Source: an uncultured Olleya sp. (GTDB lineage: Bacteria; Bacteroidota; Bacteroidia; Flavobacteriales; Flavobacteriaceae). From it: a DNA stretch of 64,000 bases. The DNA is taken from contig CANNFD010000003.1 of NCBI GenBank assembly GCA_947503885.1, positions 248,001 to 312,000 of the forward strand, read 5' to 3'. Positions 1 through 10,000 of this stretch are shown piece after piece; the stretch's first letter is position 1; the number at the start of each line of letters is the position of its first letter. The notes beneath the pieces are model-generated. The model searched no databases. It was not told the DNA's origin and saw nothing but the letters and a program-made list of their open reading frames with translations. A program made the translations under genes and the position numbers.

Positions 1-2095
1 TTAAAAATTGATAAGCAATTAATGCAGTAATATACGCAATTGCTGTCATTATTACTAATTGTAGGATTGGCCATTTCCAGGTATTGGTTTCCTTTTTAAC
101 TATTGCTAGTGTGCTCATGCATTGCATCGCAAAAGCGTAAAATAGTAATAAACTGATCCCTGAAGCAAAGTTAAATAGTGGACCACCTAGGATTGGATTG
201 ACCTCTCCAGCCATTCTGTTTTTGATTGTGTCTTCATCATCATTACCTACACTATAAATGGTTGCTAATGTGCCGACAAAGACCTCTCTAGCAGCAAAAC
301 TACTTACTATTGCTATACCAATTTTCCAATCGTAACCTAGTGGTCTAATTATAGGCTCAATTGCATGACCTGCAATACCTATAAATGAATGTTCTAGTTT
401 ATGAGAGGCTACTTTTTGGTGTAATTCGTCTTCACTTAAATTATCTGTAGCATATTCAGTAGCGACAATTTCTTCAGCATTATTAAATTCTTTTCCAGGT
501 CCGTAGGATGCTAAAAACCAAAGTACGATTGATATTGCTAAAATAATTTTACCTGCTCCAAAAACAAAAGCTTTTGTTTTTTCTAAAACGGTTAATGCTA
601 CATTTTTAAATAATGGTAATTTGTAGTTTGGCATTTCTACTACAAAAAATGTTTTGCTTTTTATTTTTAAAACTTTATTTAAAATATAAGCTGACGATAC
701 TGCTGCTGCAAACCCTAATAAATATAGCGCCATTAGTGTTAGTGCTTGATAACTTAGCCCTAAAAAACGACCTTCTGGTATTACTAAAGCGATTATGATT
801 AGATATACTGGTAGCCTAGCAGCACAGGTTGTAAATGGTGTTACTAATATAGTTATTAAACGTTCTTTCCAACTCTCGATATTACGAGTTGCCATAATTG
901 CTGGTATTGCACAAGCTGTACCTGATATTAATGGAACAATACTTTTACCGCTTAGTCCAAAACGTCGCATGACCCTGTCCATTAAAAAGACGACACGACT
1001 CATATAACCGCTTTCTTCTAGTATTGCTATAAACAAGAATAAAAATGCGATTTGCGGTATAAATATTACTATTCCTCCAAGTCCTGAAATGATACCTTCT
1101 GCTAATAAATTGGTAAAAGCACCCTCTGGCAATGTGTTTTTAACCCAGTCACTAAGGTTTGCAAAAACACCATCGATAAAATCCATTGGTACTGTTGACC
1201 AATCGTAAATGGCTTGAAAAATAGTTAATAATATAAAAAAGAATATTAGATATCCCCACACTTTATGAGTTAGGACGCGGTCTAATCTTGTACGTAAATC
1301 TTTAGCTTGACTGACGTCTATTGTTTGCCCTTTTTTAAGCGTGTTGTTAATAAATTGATAGCGCTTAATGGTTTCTTTTTGTTGTAACCTTTTTAGGTCG
1401 CTTTTGGATTTGGTTTTAAAACTGGCAATAGCTTCAACCTCGTTCCTATCCATTTTACCAAAATTTACATCTTGAGTAATCACTAACCAAAGTTTGTAAA
1501 GTAATTGATTAGGAAATGCTTTTCTTAATTTGTCAAAATACTCAATATCTATTGATGATGCATTTAAACAAGGCGATGTAGGTAGGTCTTTATAGTTAGA
1601 GATTAATAATTTTAAGTTATCTATTCCTATATTTTTTCTAGTACTTATTACCGCTATTTTGGTTTTTAGCTCTTTTTCTAGATGTTCAATATCTAAAGAT
1701 ATCCCTTTGTATTTCATCCTGTCAGCCATATTTATGACTAAAATGGTTGGGATTTCTAAGTCTTTAATTTGTGTAAAAAGTAATAAGTTTCGTTTTAAGT
1801 TTTCAACATCACTAACTACTACTGCAACATCCGGAAAGTCCTTGTCGTTTTTGTTTAGAAGTAATTCTATAACAACATTTTCGTCTAAAGAGGATGCGTT
1901 TAAACTATACGTACCAGGAAGGTCAATGATATGTGCTTTAAGTCCTCTTGGTAATTTGCAAATACCTTCTTTTTTCTCAACGGTTATTCCTGGGTAGTTA
2001 CCTACTTTCTGGTTTAAACCAGTAAGTGCATTAAAAACGGATGTTTTTCCAGTATTTGGGTTACCGATTAGGGCAATGTTTATTTGCTTGCTCAT
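1..2095 (-). CDS. feoB: Ferrous iron transporter FeoB (3' end cut by the window edge)
   Basis: FeoB is the inner-membrane Fe(II) permease with a cytoplasmic G-protein domain. The N-terminus shows the G1 P-loop GNPNTGKT at about residues 11-18, followed by the G2/G3 regions. The C-terminal two thirds is highly hydrophobic and includes the GTACAIPAI stretch typical of the Gate/FeoB domains. The start ATG overlaps the feoA stop as ATGA (2092-2095), which fixes start and operon order. In this frame the last complete codon is at 2-4, with no stop seen, so about 698 residues are visible. That is already near full family length, so only a few codons should be missing. The TAA at 1-3 is in another frame. 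Confidence 0.95.
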   Translation of the reverse strand, partial: MSKQINIALIGNPNTGKTSVFNALTGLNQKVGNYPGITVEKKEGICKLPRGLKAHIIDLPGTYSLNASSLDENVVIELLLNKNDKDFPDVAVVVSDVENLKRNLLLFTQIKDLEIPTILVINMADRMKYKGISLDIEHLEKELKTKIAVISTRKNIGIDNLKLLISNYKDLPTSPCLNASSIDIEYFDKLRKAFPNQLLYKLWLVITQDVNFGKMDRNEVEAIASFKTKSKSDLKRLQQKETIKRYQFINNTLKKGQTIDVSQAKDLRTRLDRVLTHKVWGYLIFFFILLTIFQAIYDWSTVPMDFIDGVFANLSDWVKNTLPEGAFTNLLAEGIISGLGGIVIFIPQIAFLFLFIAILEESGYMSRVVFLMDRVMRRFGLSGKSIVPLISGTACAIPAIMATRNIESWKERLITILVTPFTTCAARLPVYLIIIALVIPEGRFLGLSYQALTLMALYLLGFAAAVSSAYILNKVLKIKSKTFFVVEMPNYKLPLFKNVALTVLEKTKAFVFGAGKIILAISIVLWFLASYGPGKEFNNAEEIVATEYATDNLSEDELHQKVASHKLEHSFIGIAGHAIEPIIRPLGYDWKIGIAIVSSFAAREVFVGTLATIYSVGNDDEDTIKNRMAGEVNPILGGPLFNFASGISLLLFYAFAMQCMSTLAIVKKETNTWKWPILQLVIMTAIAYITALIAYQFL

Positions 2096-2325
2096 ATAAT
2101 CTCTTTTTCAATAATTATATGGATGGCTGTCTCTTTTCTAATAGCTAAGTGACTACCATTAATGTTAAGATATAATGGGTCTGAAAACGGTGCTACTTGG
2201 ACCAATTCCACACTATTACCAGGTAAACAACCCATTTCTAATAGTTTTAAAGGTATCAAATCTGAAGATACGTCTATAATTATAGCGCGTTCTCCTCTTT
2301 TTAATGTGTCTAGTGTATGGCTCAA
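2092..2325 (-). CDS. feoA: FeoA family protein
   Basis: This 77-residue protein has the FeoA SH3-like fold signature: an N-terminal TLKRGERAII segment, the central LLEMGCLPGNSVELVQ motif and a C-terminal strand ending in a run of Ile and Glu. FeoA binds the cytoplasmic part of FeoB and supports Fe(II) uptake. It overlaps feoB by 4 nt, indicating translational coupling. A TAnnTTTG-type -7 box (CAAAAATA on the + strand, 2352-2359) lies about 27 nt upstream of its start, so feoAB probably starts here. No Fur box was recognised by eye. Confidence 0.93.
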   Translation of the reverse strand: MSHTLDTLKRGERAIIIDVSSDLIPLKLLEMGCLPGNSVELVQVAPFSDPLYLNINGSHLAIRKETAIHIIIEKEII

Positions 2326-2398
2326 GCTTATTTAGATTGATTTTAAAGAAGCAAAAATAGGTCAAAATTTTCAGCTTAAAAAAGATGCAAGCAAAAAA

Positions 2399-3073
2399 CT
2401 AGTCTTTGTATTCTTTTTTTAACTTTTTAATATCATTTAATAGGGTGGTGATGTCTTCTTCCTTAGTGCCATCATAATAACCTCTAATTTGACTTTTCTT
2501 ATCAATTAGCATAAAGTTTTCTGTATGTACCATCCCGTAATCATCATCAAATCCATCGTCTTTTACTGCCAAATAACTTTTTCTAGCTAATCTGTAAATT
2601 TCACCTTTATCTCCGGTTACTAAATTCCATTTTTTGTCATTAACCCCTTTTTTAATAGCATAACGTTTAAGCTGTGCAACCGTATCTATTTCTGGTGTTA
2701 CAGAATAGGATAAAAGCATGACATCGTCATCATTCATAATTTCTTTTTGAATACGCTCCATGTTATTTGTCATTATAGGACATATGGTTTGGCAGGTCGT
2801 AAAAAAGAAATCGGCAACATAAATCTTATCTTTATAATCAGCTTGAGTAATGGTTTTACCGTTCTGGTTAGTCATACTAAAGTTGGCAATTTTATGGTAG
2901 TTTATTTTATGTTGTATAGTGCTGTCAACCAGCTCTGTGTTAACCATAGCAGGTTGGTAAATAGGTAAGGGCTTTTCTACATTTAAAATATTATAAAAAA
3001 TAGAAATTATAATAAGTGAAATTATTCCAAATACTATAGCAAACAACTTATAATCTTTAAAAAACGAAAGCAT
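2399..3073 (-). CDS. SCO1/SenC family copper-binding thioredoxin-like protein
   Basis: The protein has 224 residues with one N-terminal membrane anchor (about residues 10-30) and a periplasmic thioredoxin-like domain. The Sco copper-binding set is complete: CxxxC at Cys94 and Cys98 (TTCQTICPIM) and the distal His183 in the MVHTENFMLID strand. Sco proteins deliver copper to the CuA site of cytochrome c oxidase or act as thiol reductants. No oxidase gene is adjacent. It stands alone between feoA and the divergent rseP, with a -7 box (CAAAAATA, 3098-3105) upstream. The exact role, oxidase assembly or general copper handling, cannot be told from here. Confidence 0.92.
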   Translation of the reverse strand: MLSFFKDYKLFAIVFGIISLIIISIFYNILNVEKPLPIYQPAMVNTELVDSTIQHKINYHKIANFSMTNQNGKTITQADYKDKIYVADFFFTTCQTICPIMTNNMERIQKEIMNDDDVMLLSYSVTPEIDTVAQLKRYAIKKGVNDKKWNLVTGDKGEIYRLARKSYLAVKDDGFDDDYGMVHTENFMLIDKKSQIRGYYDGTKEEDITTLLNDIKKLKKEYKD

Positions 3074-3239
3074 TTTGATGATTTTAATTTAATATCACAA
3101 AAATACAATGAAAACCTTAGTTAAGCTTATGGGATTACTCATAAAATTTGTTAATTCTTAAAAGCAATAAAGCGATTACTTTCTAAACTAAGTGTAAATA
3201 CTTACTTTTGGCGATTATTAAAAAGAATAGAAACACTAC

Positions 3240-4580
3240 ATGGAGTTTATTATAAAAATTGGACAGTTTTTGTTAAGTCTGTCATTATTAATTGTTTTGC
3301 ACGAATTAGGACATTTTATTCCTGCAAAATTGTTTAAAACAAGAGTTGAAAAGTTTTATTTATTTTTTGATGTAAAGTACTCTTTATTTAAAAAGAAAAT
3401 AGGTGAAACCGTTTACGGTATTGGTTGGTTACCCCTTGGAGGTTATGTTAAGATCGCAGGTATGATTGACGAGAGCATGGATAAAGAGCAAATGGCTTTA
3501 CCGCCACAACCTTGGGAGTTTAGATCTAAACCAGCTTGGCAACGTTTAATTATTATGTTAGGTGGTGTATTTGTTAACTTTGTTTTAGCATTAGTTATTT
3601 ACATAATAGGTTCATTTGCTTACGGAGATACAGATATTGCTGCCTCAAGTATTAAAGGTGGTTTTTTAATTGAAAACCCTTTATTAACTGATTTAGGTTT
3701 TCAAACCGGAGATCAGATTATAAAAGTTGATGATGTTGAAATTATTAATAGATCAGATATAAGCCGAAACATTATTGGAGCGACAAGCGTTACTTACCAA
3801 AGAAATGGCGAAACTAACACCATAGACTTACCAATCGACTTTTTAGGTCAATTATCATCAAGTAAAGACCGAAGCTTATTTGGTATGAGAAAACCATTTA
3901 TAGTAAATAAGGTCTTAGATACATCTTTAAATAAAGGGGTGGATTTAAAAGAAGGAGATATTTTAGTTTCAATTAATGGTAAGGTTGCCGATTTTTATGA
4001 TCAGATAGAACCTGTGTTAGCAGACTCTAAAGGACAAACAATTTCAGCTGTTTTTAAAAGAAATAATACTACTATTAATAGAGAGTTAATTGTTGATGAT
4101 CAAGGAAAATTAGATATAATAACATCTAATAACCCAATAGAACTAGAAAAACTAGGCTATTACGATATTGTTAGAAAAGAATATGGTTTAGTAGAAAGTA
4201 TTGGAGTAGGAAGTTTAAAATTTAAAAATCAAATTGTTTCTTATTTTGGACAATTAAAAGCAATCTTTAATCCTAGTACAGGAGCTTACAAAGGTGTTGG
4301 TGGATTTAAAGCCATATACGATGTTTTTCCAAGTACATGGAGCTGGCCAGATTTTTGGGGCTTAACAGCATTTTTATCAATAATGCTGGGTGTACTTAAT
4401 TTATTGCCTATTCCTGCATTAGACGGAGGACATGTTATGTTTTTATTATACGAAATGATCTCTGGACGTAAGCCAAGCGAACAATTTTTAGAGAAGGCTC
4501 AACTAGTTGGATTCTTCATTTTGATTGCTTTAGTGCTGTTTGCAAACGGTAACGATATCTTTAAAGCAATATTTAATTAA
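3240..4580 (+). CDS. rseP: RIP metalloprotease RseP (site-2 protease, M50)
   Basis: This intramembrane zinc protease has 446 residues. The catalytic HELGH is at residues 21-25 in the first membrane segment. The C-terminal LDG motif (residues 394-396, in PIPALDGGH) supplies the third zinc ligand. Between them are two PDZ-like regions (about 130-210 and 215-300). The family cleaves membrane-embedded anti-sigma factors and leftover signal peptides. The start is supported by a TACTTTTG -7 box at 3203-3210, about 30 nt upstream. It is followed by tRNA-Asn, which has its own promoter. No sigma/anti-sigma pair is present in the window, so its substrate is unknown. Confidence 0.95.
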   Translation: MEFIIKIGQFLLSLSLLIVLHELGHFIPAKLFKTRVEKFYLFFDVKYSLFKKKIGETVYGIGWLPLGGYVKIAGMIDESMDKEQMALPPQPWEFRSKPAWQRLIIMLGGVFVNFVLALVIYIIGSFAYGDTDIAASSIKGGFLIENPLLTDLGFQTGDQIIKVDDVEIINRSDISRNIIGATSVTYQRNGETNTIDLPIDFLGQLSSSKDRSLFGMRKPFIVNKVLDTSLNKGVDLKEGDILVSINGKVADFYDQIEPVLADSKGQTISAVFKRNNTTINRELIVDDQGKLDIITSNNPIELEKLGYYDIVRKEYGLVESIGVGSLKFKNQIVSYFGQLKAIFNPSTGAYKGVGGFKAIYDVFPSTWSWPDFWGLTAFLSIMLGVLNLLPIPALDGGHVMFLLYEMISGRKPSEQFLEKAQLVGFFILIALVLFANGNDIFKAIFN

Positions 4581-4598
4581 AAAAAATTAATTTTTGTT

Positions 4599-4628
4599 TT
4601 GCAGAAGTCAAAAAACGTTTTATATTTG
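4599..4628 (+). promoter_or_regulatory. Promoter of tRNA-Asn
   Basis: This is a textbook Bacteroidota promoter: TTG at 4599-4601, 19-nt spacer, then TATATTTG at 4621-4628, about 22 nt before the mature tRNA. It is among the clearest promoters in the window and calibrates the local -33/-7 consensus. Confidence 0.8.
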
Positions 4629-4650
4629 CACTCGCAATAGCGAAAAACAC

Positions 4651-4724
4651 TCCTCCTTAGCTCAGTTGGTTAGAGCATCTGACTGTTAATCAGAGGGTCC
4701 TTAGTTCGAGCCTAAGAGGAGGAG
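4651..4724 (+). tRNA. tRNA-Asn (GTT)
   Basis: A full cloverleaf can be drawn: acceptor stem TCCTCCT (4651-4657) pairing with AGGAGGA (4717-4723), D-stem GCTC/GAGC, and anticodon stem TCTGA/TCAGA with loop CTGTTAA holding anticodon GTT at 4685-4687. The T-arm is CTTAG-TTCGAGC-CTAAG and the discriminator is G at 4724. The CCA end is not encoded; the next bases are CAA. The gene is 74 nt and single-copy here, with its own promoter and terminator. Confidence 0.97.
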
Positions 4725-4737
4725 CAAGTTTAGATAA

Positions 4738-4762
4738 GCCACTAGAAATAGTGGCTTTTTTT
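4738..4762 (+). terminator. Rho-independent terminator of tRNA-Asn
   Basis: GCCACTA-GAAA-TAGTGGC is a perfect 7-bp stem with a tetraloop, followed by seven T, 13 nt after the tRNA. Confidence 0.85.
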
Positions 4763-4790
4763 ATGGGGTAAAGTCAAGTCTTAATAAATA

Positions 4791-4825
4791 AAAAAAAAGC
4801 CTCTAGAGTTAACTAGAGACTTTTT
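4791..4825 (-). terminator. Terminator of the threonine dehydrogenase gene
   Basis: CTCTAG (4801-4806) pairs with CTAGAG (4813-4818). An A-run on the left and a T-run on the right make it potentially bidirectional. It lies just past the stop of the minus-strand dehydrogenase. Confidence 0.75.
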
Positions 4826-4842
4826 AATAAGTTTAAATAGGG

Positions 4843-5784
4843 TTATTTGCTTAAGTTTTTAAGCATATCCTTTGTAATTCCATCCAAGTCAAAATTATGT
4901 TTCCAACCCCATTGCTCTCTTGCTTCTTGGTCATTGATACTACTTGGCCAAGAGTCTGCAATCTGTTGTCTAAAGTCAGGGCTGTAGCTTATTTCAAATT
5001 CAGGAATTTGTTTTTTGATAGATTCAGCAATTTCTTTAGGTGTAAAGCTAATTCCGGATAAATTATATGATGATCTAATCTTTATTTTTTCTTCTTCAGC
5101 AGACATGATATTTACAGTTGCCTCAATAGCATCGTCCATATACATCATAGGCAATGCGGTATCTTCGCTTAAAAAGCAATCGTATTTTTTATTTTTTAAT
5201 GCTTCGTGATAGATCTCAACAGCATAATCTGTAGTCCCACCACCTGGTAATGTTTTCCAACTAATAATTCCAGGGTAGCGTAAGCTTCTAACATCTACGT
5301 CATATTTTTCATGATAATACTCGCACCAACGCTCACCAACTTGTTTAGTAATACCATAAACCGTTGTAGGCTCCATGATCGTGTATTGTGGAGTGTTTTC
5401 TTTAGGAGTTGTAGGTCCAAAAACAGCAATGCTAGATGGCCAAAATACTTTTTTAATAGCTTTAGCCTTAGCTAAATTTAACACGTGAAAAAGAGATTGC
5501 ATATTTATATCCCAAGCTTTCATTGGGTATTTCTCTCCAGTAGCACTTAGCAAAGCAGCCATTAAATAAATAGTATCTACATTATGTTTTTCGCAACATA
5601 TTTTAATTGACGCATAATCCAAAGCATCAATTATTTCAAAAATACCAGAATTTACTAATTCAACATTATTGTAATTTAAATCACTTGCAATTACATTTTC
5701 TTCTCCATAAATAGACCTTAACTTATAAGTTAACTCCGATCCAATTTGTCCACCTGCTCCAATAATTAATATTTTTCCACTCAT
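4843..5784 (-). CDS. L-threonine 3-dehydrogenase, short-chain (epimerase-like) type
   Basis: This 313-residue NAD-dependent extended SDR has the dinucleotide-binding motif GAGGQIG at residues 9-15 and the catalytic Tyr143-x3-Lys147 pair (TVYGITK). The sequence closely follows the characterised L-threonine dehydrogenase of Flavobacterium frigidimaris as remembered, including YLMAALLSAT, PSSIAVFGPTTPKENTPQY and the C-terminal DFRQxIADSWP stretch. The enzyme oxidises L-threonine to 2-amino-3-ketobutyrate in threonine catabolism. It is not the zinc-dependent Tdh of enterobacteria. The gene is single with its own terminator. A TACTTTTG -7 box (minus strand, 5815-5822) lies about 30 nt upstream. 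No 2-amino-3-ketobutyrate CoA ligase gene is adjacent. Confidence 0.88.
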   Translation of the reverse strand: MSGKILIIGAGGQIGSELTYKLRSIYGEENVIASDLNYNNVELVNSGIFEIIDALDYASIKICCEKHNVDTIYLMAALLSATGEKYPMKAWDINMQSLFHVLNLAKAKAIKKVFWPSSIAVFGPTTPKENTPQYTIMEPTTVYGITKQVGERWCEYYHEKYDVDVRSLRYPGIISWKTLPGGGTTDYAVEIYHEALKNKKYDCFLSEDTALPMMYMDDAIEATVNIMSAEEEKIKIRSSYNLSGISFTPKEIAESIKKQIPEFEISYSPDFRQQIADSWPSSINDQEAREQWGWKHNFDLDGITKDMLKNLSK

Positions 5785-5946
5785 TTTTTTTGTGATATTT
5801 TAATAATATGCGCTCAAAAGTAATAACATTTTAAGGATTAATTAATAAAAAAAATATAAAAGTGGTCTGAACAAACAATTTTAATTTTTAGCAAAATTTA
5901 ACTCTTTAAACTAATATATTTGTGTATCAAACATTTAGTTTTTATC

Positions 5947-6468
5947 ATGAAATTTATAAAATTACTTTTAATTCTAGCCTTTCTTTTTACTGCCTGTAAT
6001 AAAGACCAAAAAGAAATAGTTGTTGAAGATAACACCACTGTTTTAGACTCTTTAAAGATCACTAAAAAAGATATTTCTCGACTTAATTATAAGGATATAG
6101 GTTTAGATTCAAAAACAAACAATGTTATAGCAGATTGGCAACCCTATTTAAATGTAGCTAATGGAGTTGAAAAAATTAAAACACCAGATTTTTCCTTTTT
6201 TAATTCAGACACAGATATGTTTATATCTACGCTAAGGGACCTAGAAGAAACAATTCCACAAGAAGTAAATACAAACCCTATCAAATCAAGAATTTTAGTT
6301 TTAAAAACAATGCTATTTAAGTTTCAAGAAATTGAAAGTTTAAAAACGAGTACAAAAAAAGAAAAGCTAACAGCTATAAAGCAAGTGTTTATTGCTATGT
6401 CTAACTTAAATCTTCAAATTAATAAAAAGGTTGAAAAGGATAGCCAAACCATTATAAAACCCTACTAA
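5947..6468 (+). CDS. Uncharacterised flavobacterial lipoprotein
   Basis: From the ATG at 5947 the product has 173 residues with a lipoprotein signal peptide: MKFIKLLL, a hydrophobic core, and a lipobox ending FTAC. An in-frame ATG at 5920 exists but lies inside a TATATTTG -7 box (5915-5922) and would precede the signal peptide, so 5947 is preferred. The mature part is charged and mostly helical, with an N-terminal Asp/Glu/Lys-rich stretch and a C-terminal helical pair. No domain is recognised. It is followed after 1 nt by another lipoprotein gene, so the two are probably co-transcribed and may act together in the periplasm. Confidence 0.75.
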   Translation: MKFIKLLLILAFLFTACNKDQKEIVVEDNTTVLDSLKITKKDISRLNYKDIGLDSKTNNVIADWQPYLNVANGVEKIKTPDFSFFNSDTDMFISTLRDLEETIPQEVNTNPIKSRILVLKTMLFKFQEIESLKTSTKKEKLTAIKQVFIAMSNLNLQINKKVEKDSQTIIKPY

Positions 6469-6469
6469 A

Positions 6470-6982
6470 ATGAAATATTTTTCTATTTATCTTTTATGTT
6501 TTATGGTCTTTTTTTCGTGTAAAGAAAAAGAAACTTTAAAAGATCCAGCTTTAATAAAAGAAGACATTAATGTAAGTCTTGATGCTTGGCATAAAGCAGC
6601 TGCAGATGCTAATTTTGAAACGTATTTTAATTTAATGACAAATGATGGTGTGTTTATAGGCACTGATGCAACTGAAAATTGGCAAATTGAAGCGTTCAAG
6701 TCATTTTCTAAACCCTATTTTGATAAAGGAAAAGCTTGGAGTTTTACTCCGCTAGAGCGAAATGTTTACATCTACGACAACCAAGAATTAGCTTGGTTTG
6801 ATGAGTTACTAGACACCCAAATGGAAATTTGTAGAGGTTCTGGGATAGTTGAAAAATTAGAAGGTAAATGGAAGATTAAACATTACGTTTTATCTATCGC
6901 AGTTCCAAATGAAAATGTAAAAACTGTGGTTGATTTAAAAAGAAAAACTGACAGTATTTTAAAATTAAACTTAATTAAATAA
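6470..6982 (+). CDS. Lipoprotein with NTF2/SnoaL-like domain
   Basis: This 170-residue protein begins with a lipoprotein signal (FMVFFSC). The rest reads as an NTF2-like cone fold: an amphipathic helix (ISLDAWHKAAADANFETYF-type), the MTNDGVFIGTDATE segment, and paired strands such as ELAWFDELLD and GKWKIKHYVLSIAVPNENV. Calcineurin-related SnoaL/DUF4440 proteins share this pattern. A specific reaction cannot be assigned, since the family includes both isomerases and non-enzymatic binders. It starts 1 nt after the stop of the preceding lipoprotein gene. Confidence 0.75.
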   Translation: MKYFSIYLLCFMVFFSCKEKETLKDPALIKEDINVSLDAWHKAAADANFETYFNLMTNDGVFIGTDATENWQIEAFKSFSKPYFDKGKAWSFTPLERNVYIYDNQELAWFDELLDTQMEICRGSGIVEKLEGKWKIKHYVLSIAVPNENVKTVVDLKRKTDSILKLNLIK

Positions 6983-7085
6983 GGCTGTTATCTAAGTAAA
7001 TTGTGCTTTTAATCGATGTTTTGTGTTAATTGGTCTTAGAATTAAATATAAAACCTCTATTTTTGGCTAAAATTGTTTTAATAAA

Positions 7086-10000
7086 ATGAATAAATTATTT
7101 CTTGTAGTTTTTGTGCTTTTTAGCACATTAACTTATGCTCAGTTTAATCAAGAAGCCCCTTGGATGAGCAACCTAAATGTTACTAACGGTGACAAATCCC
7201 AATCTCCAAAATTTAAAGACATAGTTGATGCTTTTAATTCCTATTGGGAAACTAGAGATCCTAATGTAAAAGGTAGTGGTTATAAACCTTTTAAAAGATG
7301 GGAGACGCATTGGTCTAACTTTGTAAAAGAAGATGGGACTTTACCAACATCTGAAGAGTTATGGAATACTTTTCAAGAAGTTACTAACGCCAAAAGCAAT
7401 TCTAAAAGTAGTAATATATTAGTCGATCAAAGTAATTGGCAACCCGTAGGTCCATTTACACACTCAAATACTGGATCTTGGTCTTCTGGTCAAGGAAGGG
7501 TAAACGTAGTAGTTCAAGATCCAAATACTCCAACAACAATTTATGCTGGAGCACCGGCTGGTGGATTATGGAAGTCTACAGATGCTGGAGCAACATGGGT
7601 TACAACCACGGATGGTTTACCTCAAATTGGAGTGTCCGGAATTGCAATAGATAGTAATAACTCAAATATTATTTATATCGCAACAGGAGATGATGATGCA
7701 GGAGACTCTTATAGTGTTGGTGTAATGAAATCTTTAGATGGTGGATTAACATGGAATACTACAGGTTTAAATGCTGGAAATTCTCCAAGCTCCATGAATG
7801 ATATTTATATCAATCCAAACAACTCAAACATGCTTTGGGTAGCGACAAATAACGGGGTATATAAAACAACCGATGGAGGTGCTAACTGGACAAACCAAAA
7901 TACATCAGGTGGGTCTAATGGTACAGCTGGATCAAATATTAGGGATATAAAAATTAAACCAACAAATCCTGATGTGATCTATGCAGTATCTAGTACTAGA
8001 TTATATAAATCTACGGATGGTGGAGAGTCGTTTAGTATTGTTACCGGTGGTTTACCTTTTAATGGGATCTCTAGAATGGTTATTGATGTTACACCAGCAA
8101 ATCCAGAAGTGGTTTATGTGTTAATTTCTGATAACTCTTATGGTTTTAAAGGTGTTTATAAATCTTCAAATTCTGGAACAAACTTTACTCAAGTAGCCTC
8201 TCCTGCTAATAACGGAGATATTTTTGAATCAACACAATCTTGGTTTGATATGGCTTTTGCAGTCTCAGACACTAATGAAAACGAAATTTATACAGGAGTT
8301 TTAAATATTTGGAAAGGAAACGTAAATGGTGCGCAGTCAACTTTTACAAAACTTAATGATTGGAGTGCTCCATTTTCGTCATCATATTCTCATGCAGATA
8401 TTCATTTTTTAAGATTTTTTAATGGCGATTTATATGCAGGAACAGATGGTGGGTTTTATAAATCTACTAACGGAGGGACTAGTTTTACAGATTTAACTGG
8501 AGGTATGCAAATCAGTCAGTTTTACCGTGTAGCTGTCTCAAAGCAATCTTCTAACAAAATGGTTGGAGGTTTACAAGATAATGGTGGTCATGCTTTAAAT
8601 AATGGACAGTGGCAAAACTACTTTGGTGCAGATGGGATGGATACTGCAATTGATCCAGCAAACTCTAATAACTATTATGGTTTTATACAAAATGGAGGAG
8701 GATTATATATATCATCAACAGCAGGTAGTGGTTTAACAGGCAGCGTTAATGCACCAGCAGGAGAAAGCGGTAATTGGGTTACACCACTAGTTATGAGTAG
8801 TAATAGTGTGCTATATGCTGGTTACAAAAGCCTGTATAAGTTAGAAAATGATAATTGGGTAGTTGTATCTCCTTCTTTTGGAAGCAATATCGATGTTTTA
8901 GAAATTGACCAATTAGATGTAAATAATATTTATGTAGCTATTAATTCTTCATTAAGAAAAAGTACAAATGCTGGTGTTTCTTTTACTACAGTTCAAAACT
9001 TTAGTTCTAATATTACTTCAATAGAGGTTAATAATTCTAATAGTGATATTATATATGTGACTACTTCTGGGTCTTCAGGTCAGGTATTAAAATCTGTGGA
9101 TGGTGGATACAATTTTACTAACATATCTAATGGCTTACCTAGTGTTACTAAAAACAGTATAAAACACCAAGATTTACACTCTAAAAACCCATTGTTTTTA
9201 GGGACAAGTTTAGGGGTTTATAGATATGATGACGAGACTTTAACTTGGGCGTTATTTAATAACGACCTACCTAATGTTTCTGTTACAGATATTGAAATAA
9301 ATACGATAGACGATAAGATTACAGCAGCAACTTATGGTAGAGGTGTATGGCAATCTGATATACCTACAGAGTTAGCGCCTTCCGATGTAAAACTAGTTAC
9401 ATTAAATGGAATTAGTAGTGCTGTAGAGTGTAATGCAGCAATTGCACCTCAAGTAGAAATTAAAAACAACGGTGTTAGTACTATCACCTCAGTTGATTTT
9501 ACATATTTAATAGACGGGGCATCAAATAGCTTTACGTGGAATGGTAATTTAGTGTCCGAGGCTTCAACAGTTGTTGACTTACCAACACTTAATTTACCAA
9601 AAGGTGTACATACATACAAGGTGGTTTCAACAATTGCGAATGATACATATAGTAGCAATAATACTTCAGAGCAAAAAAATATTTACGCAAATGACAGTGG
9701 TGTAACACAAATTGTAAACACTTTTGAAACTCCAGAAGAAGCACTTTTAGTTTTAGATGAAGGGGCAACAACTCAATACTGGCAACGTGGTGTACCAACA
9801 GGAACAGTTTTAAGTAACGCAGCAGATAATTTATCTAATCAAGTGTATGGTACAAACCTTACAGGAGATTATGATAATAACGTAAAAAGTTACTTAGTCT
9901 CTCAATGCTTTGATTTGACAACCTTAATAAATCCAGAGCTTAAATTTGATATGGCTTTTCATTTAGAAGATGATTGGGATATAATGTACATGCAATACTC

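Noticed and set aside
1-3. TAA on the minus strand as the feoB stop
   Set aside because: Counting from the ATG at 2095, the frame ends with a codon at 2-4, so the TAA at 1-3 is out of frame. The gene is treated as cut by the window edge rather than frameshifted.
613-1997. Plus-strand reading frames opposite feoB
   Set aside because: They lie fully inside feoB on the other strand, have no recognisable domain, and are shadows of a conserved gene.
5920-5946. Nine-residue N-terminal extension of the lipoprotein at 5947
   Set aside because: It overlaps a TATATTTG -7 box and would precede a good lipoprotein signal peptide.
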